Part shown: one piece after another, positions 15,806 to 24,195 of the stretch
Layout of the letters: each line of letters starts with the position of its first letter
Numbering within the stretch: position 1 is the first letter of the stretch
Source: Halorubellus sp034808145
Lineage (GTDB): Archaea; Halobacteriota; Halobacteria; Halobacteriales; Natrialbaceae
Direction: 5' to 3'
DNA: 64,000 bases
Assembly: GCF_034808145.1 (NCBI RefSeq)
Contig: NZ_JAXHGM010000001.1
Span: 434,001 to 498,000 of the forward strand
The notes under the pieces: model-generated
Database searches by the model: none
Told to the model about the DNA's origin: nothing
The model's input: the letters and a program-made list of their open reading frames with translations, nothing else
Program-made: the position numbers and the translations under genes

Positions 15806-17662
15806 TCAGTCCTCGTGGATGCTTTCGCCGCGGAGGAGGCGGCTGGCGATGGTGAACGTCTGCTCGGCTTCGCGCCGCGTGGGGGTGTGCGCGGCGAGGT
15901 AGCGTGCGGCCGCGATCGCCGCGGTGCGCTCGCGGTCGCTCGGCAGTCCCTCGGGGTGGTCGTCCGCGCGGTCGCGTGCCGCGTGGAACTGCGCGTGTGC
16001 GGCCTCGTACGCCTGGAGCGTGTGGAAGCCCGCGTCCTCGCGGAGGAGCGCGCCGCCGAGCGTCGACCAGAGTTCGCGCGGGCCGTCGGCGACCGCGAGC
16101 AGTGCGGCGGCCTCGCGGCCGGCGTCGTTCACCGCGCCCTCCCGGTCGAACGCGTCCAGCAGCGCCTCGCGGTGGTCCTCGACGCTCCCGAGTTCCCCGG
16201 CGTCGCCGCTCGCGGGGTCCGGGAGCGGCGCGGGTGGACTGTTCAGGAACCTGTCGAGGTACACCGAGAACGCGCCGTCGAGCACGCCCCGGTAGAGCTC
16301 CGTGGGTTCGACGCGGCTCGCGGCCTGCTGGACGGCGTTCGCGTACGTGAACGTGTGATGGACCGTGTTCCAGTCGCCGAACTCGTTCGTCGTCCCGAAC
16401 CGCGCCACCCTGGTGGCGGCGGCGCTCGCGACCTCGTGCGCGAGCGCCTCGACGGTCGCGCCCGCTCGAACCGCGTCCCGCAGGGCGTCGACGACGTCGT
16501 GCGGGTCGTCGCCGAGCAGCGTCGCCTGGAACCCGCTCGGTGGCGTCCAGTCCGGGTCGCGCTCGCCCGCCGCGAGCGCCGGCAGGTCGGCCTCGAACGC
16601 CTCGCGCATCGCCGCCAGGTCCTCGGGCTGGCGCCACTCCGAGCCCTCCTCCGCGCGGTCGGCGTCCGTGAAGCGCGTGACGAGGCTCGCGAGGACGTCC
16701 GCCGAATCGACCGCACCCATCCCGCCGTCTCCGTCAGTGGCCTCGCCTTCCTGTCGCTCCTGGTCAGTCGCCGTCGGCCAGTCGAGCGCTTCGAGCGTCT
16801 CGACGGCCTTGTTCGTCATGTCGAAGGAGTGCCCGGAGTCGAGGTACGCGTGGTCGGTCGCGGCCGCGTACAGCATCGCCTCCACGTCCTCGCGCGAGGC
16901 GGTCTCGACCGCGGTCCGGAGGACGCGCTCGGCGCCGTCGGCGTCGCGGACCTCGACCGTCTCCCGGAACCACTCGGCGAGGCGCTCCGCGGAGACGTCG
17001 TCGACGTCGAACGCGGGCTGGTCGTGTCGCGGCGGCTCGCCCGCGCAGTCGCTCGCGACGTGCCGGAGGCCCGTGTACGTCGCGCGCTTCCGGTCCTCCG
17101 GGTCCAGCACCGGGAGCGCGTTCGTCAGCGCGGCGAGGATGGTCAATCCCGAACTCCAGCCGTCCGCGCGGTAGCGCGTCCCGAACGCGACCCCGCGGGC
17201 CGCGACGTCGACCGGGTCGACGCCCGCGTCGGCCAGGCCGACCGCGCTCTTGGCCACCACCAGCCGGAGGTTCTCCCGCAACCCGGTGTCGAGGCGCTCG
17301 CGCCAGTGGACGGCCGGGTCGCGCTCGCGCGGCGGATCCGGGTGGACGTAGACGTCGCCGCCGCGGACCTCGACGGGGTACGTCCGGACGTCGTCCGCCC
17401 ACGGGTCGAACGTGTCCCCGCAGGACAGCTCGAAGCGCGCGTGATGCCAGTGGCACGTTAGCACACCGTCCTCGACGCTCCCGTCGCTCAGCGGGAACCC
17501 CATGTGCGGGCAGCGGTTGTCGACCGCGCGCACCTCGCCCTCGTGGTGGAACACGGCGATCGCCGTGCCGCGGGCCGTGACGAGTTCGCGACCCGCGTCC
17601 TCGAGCTCGCCGAGGCTGGTCGCGCGCACGAACCCGTCGCTCGAATCGTCGTTCGTTGCCAT
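15806..17662 (-). CDS. Rieske [2Fe-2S] domain fused to a large His-rich helical domain
   Basis: Residues 20-110 form a Rieske domain with ligands C51, H53 (CPHMG) and C70, H73 (CHWHHARF). The following ~500 residues are predicted all-helical and carry recurrent histidines: D270-H271 and H278 (DHAYLDSGHSFDMTN), H435-H436 (WNTVHHTFTY), H547, H556 and H560 (FHTLQAYEAAHAQFH). The spacing suggests a metal or cofactor site within a helical bundle, and a distant resemblance to questin-oxidase-like proteins is possible. The Rieske part presumably feeds electrons to the helical part. A GGTTTTCCC-like box lies 24-32 bases before the ATG. The reaction is unknown. Confidence 0.8.
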   Translation of the reverse strand: MATNDDSSDGFVRATSLGELEDAGRELVTARGTAIAVFHHEGEVRAVDNRCPHMGFPLSDGSVEDGVLTCHWHHARFELSCGDTFDPWADDVRTYPVEVRGGDVYVHPDPPRERDPAVHWRERLDTGLRENLRLVVAKSAVGLADAGVDPVDVAARGVAFGTRYRADGWSSGLTILAALTNALPVLDPEDRKRATYTGLRHVASDCAGEPPRHDQPAFDVDDVSAERLAEWFRETVEVRDADGAERVLRTAVETASREDVEAMLYAAATDHAYLDSGHSFDMTNKAVETLEALDWPTATDQERQEGEATDGDGGMGAVDSADVLASLVTRFTDADRAEEGSEWRQPEDLAAMREAFEADLPALAAGERDPDWTPPSGFQATLLGDDPHDVVDALRDAVRAGATVEALAHEVASAAATRVARFGTTNEFGDWNTVHHTFTYANAVQQAASRVEPTELYRGVLDGAFSVYLDRFLNSPPAPLPDPASGDAGELGSVEDHREALLDAFDREGAVNDAGREAAALLAVADGPRELWSTLGGALLREDAGFHTLQAYEAAHAQFHAARDRADDHPEGLPSDRERTAAIAAARYLAAHTPTRREAEQTFTIASRLLRGESIHED

Positions 17663-17786
17663 ACCACACGATTCGAGCGCGGGCGGGAAAACCGTTCCCT
17701 GAACTCGATTTCACCCGACCACCGCGGGCAGGACTCGACCGACCATTGGGGCACGACGCCTAAGTACGGGTCGAACGTACCCCGCG

Positions 17787-18665
17787 ATGATGCTCACGGA
17801 GGGAACGGAGGCGCCCGCGTTCGCACTCCCCGGCTACCACGACGGCGAGGTCGGCGAGTTCGCGCTCGACGATTACGTCGGCGAGGACGTCGTCGTCGTC
17901 GCGTTCTACCCGATGGACTTCAGTCCCGGCTGCACCGAGGAGCTCTGCAGCCTCCGGGACATCGACCTCCTGACGCTCATGGACGACGTCACCATCCTCG
18001 GGGTCTCCGGGGACTCCGTCCACAGCCACCGCGCGTTCGCCGAGGCGAACGCGCTCGAGTTCCCGCTCCTGACCGACTCCATCGGCGCGGTCGCCGAGGA
18101 GTACGGCGTCCTCCACCCCGAACTCGACGGTCACCTGCGCGTCCCGAAGCGCGCGCTGTTCGTCGTCGACGACCGCGGCCGCGTCGCGTACGCCTGGAGT
18201 ACCGACGACCCCACGGTCCAACCCGACCTCGACGCCGTCCGGGACGCCATCGACGGCGTGCAGGACGACCGCACCGCCGCCGAACGCTACGGCCGCGGCT
18301 ACCAGCACTACACGTACGGCCGCTCGGAGTTCGAGAACGCCCTCGGCGCGTACGACCGCGAGAACTGGCTCGACGCCGTCGCCGCGTTCGAGGAGGCCGT
18401 CGCGTACTTCGACTCCGCCGGCGGCGCGTTCGACTCCGCGCGCCGGTTCGCCGAGAGCGAGCACGTCCACGACGCCGCCGCGACCGCCCGCGACGCGAGC
18501 GACGACTTCCGGCAGGCTGCCACGTGGCTCGCCAGCGCCGCCGAACACCGCATCGAAGGGAAGGGCGGCCTCGCCGACGAGTGCCACGCGGACGCCCAGC
18601 GCCCCCACGAGTCCGCACGCCAGGTCGGCGAACTGCCAGACCCGGACGCCCTCGTGCCCGACTGA
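17787..18665 (+). CDS. Peroxiredoxin with C-terminal helical extension
   Basis: Residues 1-155 are an AhpC/TSA thioredoxin fold with the peroxidatic C49 in DFSPGCTEELC and a second cysteine, C54, five residues later, as in BCP-type atypical two-Cys enzymes. Residues 165-292 are an unusual helical addition (repeated A-x-x-F-E-E-A and S-A-E patterns) resembling a small TPR-like or four-helix unit. The enzyme reduces peroxides. A CTAAGTA box at 17760-17766 precedes the start. It is divergent from the Rieske-fusion gene, which hints at a shared redox context. Confidence 0.85.
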   Translation: MMLTEGTEAPAFALPGYHDGEVGEFALDDYVGEDVVVVAFYPMDFSPGCTEELCSLRDIDLLTLMDDVTILGVSGDSVHSHRAFAEANALEFPLLTDSIGAVAEEYGVLHPELDGHLRVPKRALFVVDDRGRVAYAWSTDDPTVQPDLDAVRDAIDGVQDDRTAAERYGRGYQHYTYGRSEFENALGAYDRENWLDAVAAFEEAVAYFDSAGGAFDSARRFAESEHVHDAAATARDASDDFRQAATWLASAAEHRIEGKGGLADECHADAQRPHESARQVGELPDPDALVPD

Positions 18666-18803
18666 CGACGTCGCGTTCGACCGACGCGCCGCGGTCGTCG
18701 GCCGACCGCGCGGCCGGCGTCGACGGAACCGACCGGCCGCCCGGTGCCCGCCCGCGGTCCGCGCACCGAGCGCTTTTCAGTCCCCCACGAGAACCGGTCG
18801 GGC

Positions 18804-19223
18804 ATGGACGCCGAGGCGACGGTCCGCACGTACTACGCGTGCCTCGACGACGCGCGCTACGACGACCTCCGCACCGTGCTCGCACCCGGGTTCACGCAGC
18901 GTCGCCCCGACCGCACGTTCGACGGCCGCGAGACGTTCCTCTCGTTCATGCGCGACAGCCGCCCGCACAGCGACACCGTCCACGACCTCGACGGCGTGTT
19001 CGTCGAACCGGCGACCGACGACCACCGTCACCGAGCCCGCCCGGACGGCGACTGCGAGGCCCCGACGGGCGACGACGGGACGCCGACCGCCGGCGACGAG
19101 GCGGAGACCGTCCTCGCCCGCGGGACCGTCGTCCGCGAGTCCGGCGACGTCCTCGTCCGGTTCGTCGACTGCTTCGACGTCCTCGCCGACCGCATCGTCG
19201 CCCTCGACACGTACACGCGCTGA
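18804..19223 (+). CDS. SnoaL/NTF2-like protein
   Basis: This 139-residue protein has the cone-shaped NTF2-like pattern: an N-terminal helix pair (VRTYYACLDDARYDDLRTVLAPGF), a central region with FDGRETFLSFM and a C-terminal beta sheet (VLVRFVDCFDVLADRIVALDTYTR). An acidic insert (about residues 75-100) interrupts the sheet. Members are ligand-binding or small hydrolase-like folds with diverse roles; none can be assigned here. I chose the ATG at 18804; the upstream frame is shadow. A 7-bp hairpin (18691-18709) lies in the preceding gap. Confidence 0.7.
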   Translation: MDAEATVRTYYACLDDARYDDLRTVLAPGFTQRRPDRTFDGRETFLSFMRDSRPHSDTVHDLDGVFVEPATDDHRHRARPDGDCEAPTGDDGTPTAGDEAETVLARGTVVRESGDVLVRFVDCFDVLADRIVALDTYTR

Positions 19224-19286
19224 GATAGCCGCCAGACGGGATACTGTTACCGCGGCACCCACCCTCGGGCGTCTCGTAACGGGTCG

Positions 19287-19391
19287 TTATTCATCTCTCC
19301 CAAGTTCGATACAACTCTTACAATAATCTCGTCTATCGTTACTGTGAGGGATTTCACATCCACAGGCGTCACAGGTGTACCTATCTGCCAT
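19287..19391 (-). CDS. Micro zinc-finger protein, 34 aa
   Basis: An ATG at 19391 opens a 34-residue ORF beginning MADRYTCDACGCEIPHS and ending DYCKSCIELGRDE. The two cysteine pairs (CDAC and CKSC), 14 residues apart, form a likely treble-clef or zinc-ribbon site. Codon use is AT-rich, unlike its neighbours. A TACTATAG box lies about 20-27 bases before the start, and the ORF follows the 53-aa zinc-finger ORF by 58 bases on the same strand. It resembles the CPxCG-type small zinc-finger proteins known in haloarchaea. Function unknown. Confidence 0.6.
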   Translation of the reverse strand: MADRYTCDACGCEIPHSNDRRDYCKSCIELGRDE

Positions 19392-19449
19392 GTTCAGTAC
19401 TATTTAAGGACTATAGTACGCGTCTCGGGCGTTCTATCTTCGCAGGTAT

Positions 19450-19611
19450 TTATCTATCGAACGCATGGTAGTTGTTTGAACAGTCTGGGCATTCGCTTTC
19501 GAAATCACAGGAGCCAAACCCAGAAAAGCTCCCACTTTTTATTTTCGACACGTTATCCAGTGGGATGCCTTCGATAACGTACCCACAATTAGGGCAAGGT
19601 GCCTTGCTCAT
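19450..19611 (-). CDS. Micro zinc-finger protein, 53 aa (CPxCG type)
   Basis: An ATG at 19611 opens a 53-residue ORF starting MSKAPCPNCGYVIEGIPLD and ending ECPDCSNNYHAFDR. CPNCG and CPDCS form a clear two-knuckle zinc site, with an extra cysteine between them (GSCDFE). A TTTATTA box at 19636-19642 on the minus strand lies 25-31 bases upstream, ideal for leaderless expression. Codon use is AT-rich, which suggests acquisition. Small CPxCG proteins are established in haloarchaea and some affect motility or biofilm; the role here is not known. Confidence 0.7.
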   Translation of the reverse strand: MSKAPCPNCGYVIEGIPLDNVSKIKSGSFSGFGSCDFESECPDCSNNYHAFDR

Positions 19612-19635
19612 AACAAAACGACGTGAGAGGAGATG

Positions 19636-19642
19636 TAATAAA
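19636..19642 (-). promoter_or_regulatory. TATA-like box of the zinc-finger ORFs
   Basis: The minus strand reads TTTATTA here, 25-31 bases before the ATG at 19611. Both micro-ORFs could be served by this promoter. Confidence 0.6.
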
Positions 19643-19802
19643 CGTTATCACCCATGCCCCCGCACCGACATGGCTGTGACTTATAACTATAAAATACCTG
19701 TATCGACCGCTTGTTTCGTCCTCGGGACCGGGTGACGAACTCGTGGAGGACGATTTCTACTCGGAGTGACCGACCGCGTTCGGTCGCGCCGCAAGCACGG
19801 CC

Positions 19803-21185
19803 CTACTCGCGGTCGCCGGCGCCGAGCGCGCTCTCGCCGACCGGACTGTGCCCCTCGATGGTCTCCTTGCCGCCCATGTACTCGCGGAGCGGCTCGGGGA
19901 CCTCGACGGTGCCGTCGTCGTTCTGGTAGTACTCGAGGATCGCGACCATCACGCGCGGCAGCGCGACGCCCGAGCCGTTCAGCGTGTGGAGGTACTCGGC
20001 CGACTCGTGCCGCTCGGGCCGGTACTGGATGCCGGCGCGCCGCGCCTGGAAGTCCTCGAAGTTCGACACCGACGAGACCTCCAGCCAGCGTCCGCCCTCC
20101 TCGGGGCCCTCGTCCATGTCGTCGCCGGGCGCCCAGACCTCGACGTCGTACTTCTTCGCCTGCGTGAACCCCATGTCGCCCGTACACATGTCGAGCACGC
20201 GGTACGGGAGCCCGAGGCGTTCGAGCACTTCGGTCGCCTCGTCGAGCAGGCTCTCGAGGCGGTCGTAGGACTCGTCGGGACGCACGAAGTTCACGAGCTC
20301 GACCTTGTTGAACTGGTGAACGCGCACGTATCCGCGGGTCTCCGTCCCGTGTTCACCGGCTTCGCGTCGGAAGTTCGGCGAGTACGCCTGGTACTTCAGC
20401 GGGAGGTCGTCGTCGAGCAGGATCTCGTCGCGATGCATGTTCGTCACCGGGACCTCCGCGGTCGGGAGCAGCCAGAGATCGTCGTCGTCGTACTCGTCGT
20501 CCTGGCGCGCGCCGACGCGGTACGCGTCCTCGTCGAACTTCGGGAGCTGGCCGGTGCCGCGCATCGACGCCGAGTTCACCGGGACCGGCGGGAGGACGTC
20601 CTGGTAGCCCTGCTCGCGGTGGAGGTCGAGCATGAACTGCACGAGCGCCAACTCCAGGCGCGCGCCGTCGCCCTTCACGAACTGGAACCCGCCACCCGAG
20701 ACCTTCGCACCGCGCTCGAAGTCGAGGACGTCCAGGTCCTCGCCGAGGTCGTAGTGCGGGACGACGTCCTCGGGGAGGTCCCGAAGGTCCTCGAAGCCCC
20801 AGCGGTACCGGGTCTCGTTGTCCGACTCGTCCTCGCCGGTGTGGACGCTCTCGTGGGGGACGTTCGGCACCTCGAGCAGCCGCTCGTGGAGCTCCGTCTC
20901 CAGCTCGTCGGCGCGCTCCTCGACGGCCCCGAGCTCGTCCTTCAGCGCCTGCGAGCGCTCGATGGCCTCCTCGGCCTCCTCGTCCTTGCCCTCCTGCTTG
21001 AGCTGACCGATGGAGCGACTGACCTCGTTACGCTGATGGCGGAGGTCGTCGCCCTCGGCCTTCAGATCTCGCCACTCCGCGTCGATCTCGAGGATCTCGT
21101 CCACGTCCACGTCCGTGACGCCCTTCCGCTCGACGGCGTCTCTGACCTCGTCGGGGTTCTCGCGTACGTACTGCCGGCTGAGCAT
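19803..21185 (-). CDS. serS: Seryl-tRNA synthetase
   Basis: This 460-residue class II synthetase charges tRNA-Ser. It starts MLSRQYVRENPDEVRDAVE and has the N-terminal helical coiled-coil arm (residues about 30-110). Motif 2 is the TETRGYVRVHQFNKVE stretch, and motif 3 is NGSGVALPRVMVAILEYYQ. It is the common bacterial/haloarchaeal type, not the rare methanogen type. The ATG at 21185 is the usual start; the upstream frame is shadow. It stands alone between the AT-rich island and the HalOD1 gene. Confidence 0.96.
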   Translation of the reverse strand: MLSRQYVRENPDEVRDAVERKGVTDVDVDEILEIDAEWRDLKAEGDDLRHQRNEVSRSIGQLKQEGKDEEAEEAIERSQALKDELGAVEERADELETELHERLLEVPNVPHESVHTGEDESDNETRYRWGFEDLRDLPEDVVPHYDLGEDLDVLDFERGAKVSGGGFQFVKGDGARLELALVQFMLDLHREQGYQDVLPPVPVNSASMRGTGQLPKFDEDAYRVGARQDDEYDDDDLWLLPTAEVPVTNMHRDEILLDDDLPLKYQAYSPNFRREAGEHGTETRGYVRVHQFNKVELVNFVRPDESYDRLESLLDEATEVLERLGLPYRVLDMCTGDMGFTQAKKYDVEVWAPGDDMDEGPEEGGRWLEVSSVSNFEDFQARRAGIQYRPERHESAEYLHTLNGSGVALPRVMVAILEYYQNDDGTVEVPEPLREYMGGKETIEGHSPVGESALGAGDRE

Positions 21186-21337
21186 TCTTGCCCGACGGTT
21201 CGATTGGCCCGCGGAAAATCGTATCGGAAGCGTGGTCACACGTGTCAAGACGTGACGCGCCACGGAGACCGCCATCCACGCGGTGCTGCGCCGTCACTTC
21301 GTCGCGTCCCAGAAGCCGCCGCGACACAGCGGGTGAC

Positions 21338-21427
21338 TCAGCGTCGAGCCACCTGGAACCGATTCACCCAGCGTCGAGTCCCCCGGAATCGAGCCGCCCA
21401 GCGTCGAGTCGTCCCAGCACCGGTCAG
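21338..21427. repeat. 30-bp degenerate tandem repeat, 3 copies
   Basis: The core agcgtcgag recurs at 21340, 21370 and 21400, exactly 30 bases apart, with partly conserved flanks (cc before, c/t-rich after). The third unit runs into the stop codon (21424-21426) of the HalOD1 gene, so the array is its 3' flank. Confidence 0.75.
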
Positions 21428-21738
21428 CCGACGTTGACGGGTTCGGCGACGACCGTGCCCGTTCCTTCCACGGTCACGTGTCGGTCGGCGAACGTGAACG
21501 TGACGACGACCGCCGTGCAGTCGCGGTCGCCGTCGCGGTCCGAGAGGAGACTGTCGAGTGCCTCCGGGTCGACGGCCGTGTACAGCGGTTCGACGTCCGT
21601 CGGCGCCACCCCCAGCGCGTTCGAGACGACCTCGACGACCGCGGCCGACGGCTTCGTCTCCGACCAATCGAACGTCCGTCGGACCGTCGTATCCTCGTGA
21701 CCGTCCCCATCCCGTGACGGTCGCTGCTCGTCGTCCAT
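21424..21738 (-). CDS. Stand-alone HalOD1 domain protein
   Basis: This 104-residue protein is essentially a single HalOD1 (halobacterial output domain 1). It shows the typical SETKPSAAVVEVVSNALGV start, then a VEPLYTAVDPEALDSLL segment and a final strand pair (VVVTFTFADRHVTVEG). HalOD1 is often attached to receiver or sensor domains, but many haloarchaeal genomes also have single-domain copies. Its partner is unknown. I chose the ATG at 21738 (MDDEQRPS); an upstream in-frame start adds seven residues. Confidence 0.85.
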   Translation of the reverse strand: MDDEQRPSRDGDGHEDTTVRRTFDWSETKPSAAVVEVVSNALGVAPTDVEPLYTAVDPEALDSLLSDRDGDRDCTAVVVTFTFADRHVTVEGTGTVVAEPVNVG

Positions 21739-21863
21739 ACCCCAGGATTTTCCAAGCACAACTTTAGCCTTCCGGACCGCGTGAGGACGTCTCGTCGGTC
21801 CGACGCGTTCGATTCGGTTCAGGGGACAAGACTGATACCGGGGGCCAGTAACCGGAGTGGTGT

Positions 21864-23303
21864 ATGCGTCGTCGCTCCGTCATCGTCGTGGTGTGCTGTC
21901 TCTGCGTCGCCGCACCGGTCGTCCTCGCCGGGCCCTCCGCGACCGCAGGGTCGACGGCGTCGGCCGCGCCAGACGACGCGAACCCCTGCGTCGGGACGAT
22001 GGAGCGTGCCGCGAACGGCCTCACCGTCGTCAGCGTCCAGGGGATGCGGTTCGGTGACGACGGCGGGAAACGCCAGGCGCGGCTCGTCGCACTCGGGCCG
22101 CGCGGACAGGTCGAGTGGGTCCACCAGCGCGACGGCGTCACGTGGTCGTACGACGTCGACCCCGTCGACGACGGCACGCTGTTCGTCACCGGCACGAAGT
22201 ACCGCGGCGAGGACAAGCCCGGGCGGACGGTGTTCTACAAGCTCGACCCCGAGACCGGCGAGACGGTGTGGAGCGAGACCGCACCGTTCCAGGACACCCA
22301 CGACGCCGACCTCCTCAGCGACACCGAGATACTGGTCGCGAACATGCGAGCCACCGCGAACGTCTCCGGGAACCGCGACCGCCTCCTCGTCTACAACCGC
22401 ACGACAGACGAGGTCACGTGGCAGTGGCAGTTCCGCGACCACTACGACCGCGACGCAGACCTCGGCGGGAACTACAGTCACGACTGGACGCACGTGAACG
22501 ACGTCGACGCCGTCAACGAGACGCACTACCTCGCGAGCCCGCGGAACTTCGACATGACCGTTCTCGTCGACCGGACGAGCGGCGACGTCGTGTGGGAGCT
22601 CGGCGAACCGAACAGCGGCGACGTGATGCGCAAACAGCACAACCCGGTGCACTACGAGAGCGAGAACGGGACGTCGACGGTCCTCGTCGCGGACTCCGAG
22701 AACGACCGCATCGTCGAGTACGCGCGCCGCGACGGCGACTGGCAGCGGACGTGGCGCGTCGGGAACGAGTCGTCGCTCACGTGGCCACGGGACGCCGACC
22801 GCCTCCCGAACGGGAACACACTCGTCGGCGACTCCAGCAACAACCGCGTGCTGGAGGTCACGCCCGAGGGCGAGGTCGTCTGGGAGGTGTACACGCCGTG
22901 GCTCGTCTACGACGTCGAACGCGTCCCCTACGGCGACGAGGCCGGCGGGCCGACCATCGCCGACCAGGACGCCGAAGGCGCCGTGAACCTCCACGGCGAC
23001 GCGGCGTTCGACGCGACCCGCCAGGAGCGCTGCGACGCGGCGCTCAAGAACGCGACGCGGTTCAGCGACCTCGGCGACGACGACGGCGGCATCGTCGGTG
23101 ATCTCCTCGGTGGCGGCGATAGCGACCGAACGACCGCTCGTGACGACCAGACGTCCCACGACGACGGGTGGGACCTCCGCCAGTTCGCGCGCGGACTCGA
23201 ATTGGTCGGCGTGGCGGTCGCGGTCGGGTTCGTCGTCCTCCTCGGCGCCGGTCTCCTGTTCTTCCGTCGATACGAGCAGTTCGAGATACCCGGCGAAGAC
23301 TGA
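21864..23303 (+). CDS. Membrane-anchored arylsulfotransferase-like propeller protein
   Basis: This 479-residue protein has an N-terminal signal peptide (residues 1-27), an extracellular region and one C-terminal transmembrane helix (about 445-467) followed by a short cytoplasmic tail. The extracellular region is a beta-propeller with the ASST-like repeat of H-D-x-D-x-L (THDADLLSDTEIL), DWTHVNDVDAV, KQHNPVHYE and WPRDADRLPNGNTLVGDSS. In ASST enzymes such histidines transfer sulfate between aryl groups; the reaction here is inferred only. The region between blade and helix is Asp-rich. Confidence 0.75.
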   Translation: MRRRSVIVVVCCLCVAAPVVLAGPSATAGSTASAAPDDANPCVGTMERAANGLTVVSVQGMRFGDDGGKRQARLVALGPRGQVEWVHQRDGVTWSYDVDPVDDGTLFVTGTKYRGEDKPGRTVFYKLDPETGETVWSETAPFQDTHDADLLSDTEILVANMRATANVSGNRDRLLVYNRTTDEVTWQWQFRDHYDRDADLGGNYSHDWTHVNDVDAVNETHYLASPRNFDMTVLVDRTSGDVVWELGEPNSGDVMRKQHNPVHYESENGTSTVLVADSENDRIVEYARRDGDWQRTWRVGNESSLTWPRDADRLPNGNTLVGDSSNNRVLEVTPEGEVVWEVYTPWLVYDVERVPYGDEAGGPTIADQDAEGAVNLHGDAAFDATRQERCDAALKNATRFSDLGDDDGGIVGDLLGGGDSDRTTARDDQTSHDDGWDLRQFARGLELVGVAVAVGFVVLLGAGLLFFRRYEQFEIPGED

Positions 23304-23307
23304 GCGA

Positions 23308-24135
23308 TCAGAGCTCGTACGTCTCGCCGTCGACCGCGATGGGCTCCTCGAACGCCTCGTCGGCGGGATAGAAGTGCGCAGCGTGCACGACTCGCGTCTC
23401 GGTCGCGTCGAGGTCGTCGCCGAGCGCGAGCGCGCCCTCTCGCGTCATGTGCTTCGTGCCGAACGTCCGGTACGTGCCGTCGGGGGCCTCGTGCTTCCCA
23501 CCGAGCGGGTGGTGCTCGCAGAGCGCGGCGGGGACGATGCCGTCCGCGAGCAGGAGGTCAGGGTCGCCGAGTGCGTCCAACGACTCCTGCGGGATTCCGT
23601 AGCTGGTGTCGCCCGACAGCGAGAGCTTCGCGCCCGTCTCGGGGTCCTCGACGACGAGCCCGTAGCACACCAGCGGTGGATGGTCGACGGGGACGAGCGT
23701 CACCTCGAACCCGCAGGTCTCGACGGACTCGAACGGTTCGGTCGGGTGCACGGTGACCGTGTCGAGGTAGTCGTACTTCCGCGCGACCGTCTCCGCGACC
23801 GACTCCCCGAGCGCCGGGTCGGTCTCGTCCGCCGCGTACACGTCCAGGCTATCCAGGAGCCGGTACGCGTTCCCGAGTCCGTCCAAGTGGTCGAAGTGAA
23901 CGTGCGAGATGACCGCCGCGTCCGGCAGGGCGACGTCGTTCTTCAGGAACTGATACCGGAAGTCCGGACTCGCGTCCACGAGCAACGACTCCCCGGTCCG
24001 CGGATTGTGGACGTGCACCGAGAACCGCGTGCGTTCGACGCCACGCTCGACCGCCGCCTCGCACGTCTCGCACCCGCACCCCGGCGTCGGCGTCCCCGTC
24101 GTGTCGCCCGTCCCGAGCAACGTCACCTGCATCAC
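23308..24135 (-). CDS. MBL-fold phosphodiesterase, PhnP/RNase Z-like
   Basis: This 275-residue metallo-beta-lactamase-fold protein has the metal motif SHVHFDHLDGL (HxHxDH) near residue 78, a central Asp in LSGDTSYG and a late HAAHFYP histidine. The start is LLGTGDTTGTPTPGCGCETC; the early cysteine cluster is typical of PhnP-type cyclic phosphate phosphodiesterases, which bind an extra structural zinc. The exact substrate is uncertain. It converges with the arylsulfotransferase-like gene, 4 bases apart. A second Met (24132) is an alternative start. Confidence 0.82.
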   Translation of the reverse strand: MMQVTLLGTGDTTGTPTPGCGCETCEAAVERGVERTRFSVHVHNPRTGESLLVDASPDFRYQFLKNDVALPDAAVISHVHFDHLDGLGNAYRLLDSLDVYAADETDPALGESVAETVARKYDYLDTVTVHPTEPFESVETCGFEVTLVPVDHPPLVCYGLVVEDPETGAKLSLSGDTSYGIPQESLDALGDPDLLLADGIVPAALCEHHPLGGKHEAPDGTYRTFGTKHMTREGALALGDDLDATETRVVHAAHFYPADEAFEEPIAVDGETYEL

Positions 24136-24195
24136 GCACCCCTACAGGGCGCGGCCGGAAAGACGTAGCGTCCCCGGACGCCGACTCGGACCCAC

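Larger units (their letters stand above)
19230..19720. other. AT-rich island
   Basis: About 490 bases of this stretch are far richer in A/T than any other part of the window, with A/T-ending codons in the ORFs inside it. It lies between the NTF2-like gene and serS. It holds two short zinc-finger ORFs on the minus strand and several TATA-like strings. No terminal repeats or integrase are visible. Confidence 0.85.

Noticed and set aside
18691..18709. 7-bp hairpin after the peroxiredoxin gene as a terminator
   Set aside because: There is no following T tract and GC-rich hairpins of this size are common by chance here.
19671..19736. A 21-codon ORF MAVTYNYKIPVSTACFVLGTG in the island
   Set aside because: No promoter, motif or conservation signal; likely chance in AT-rich DNA.
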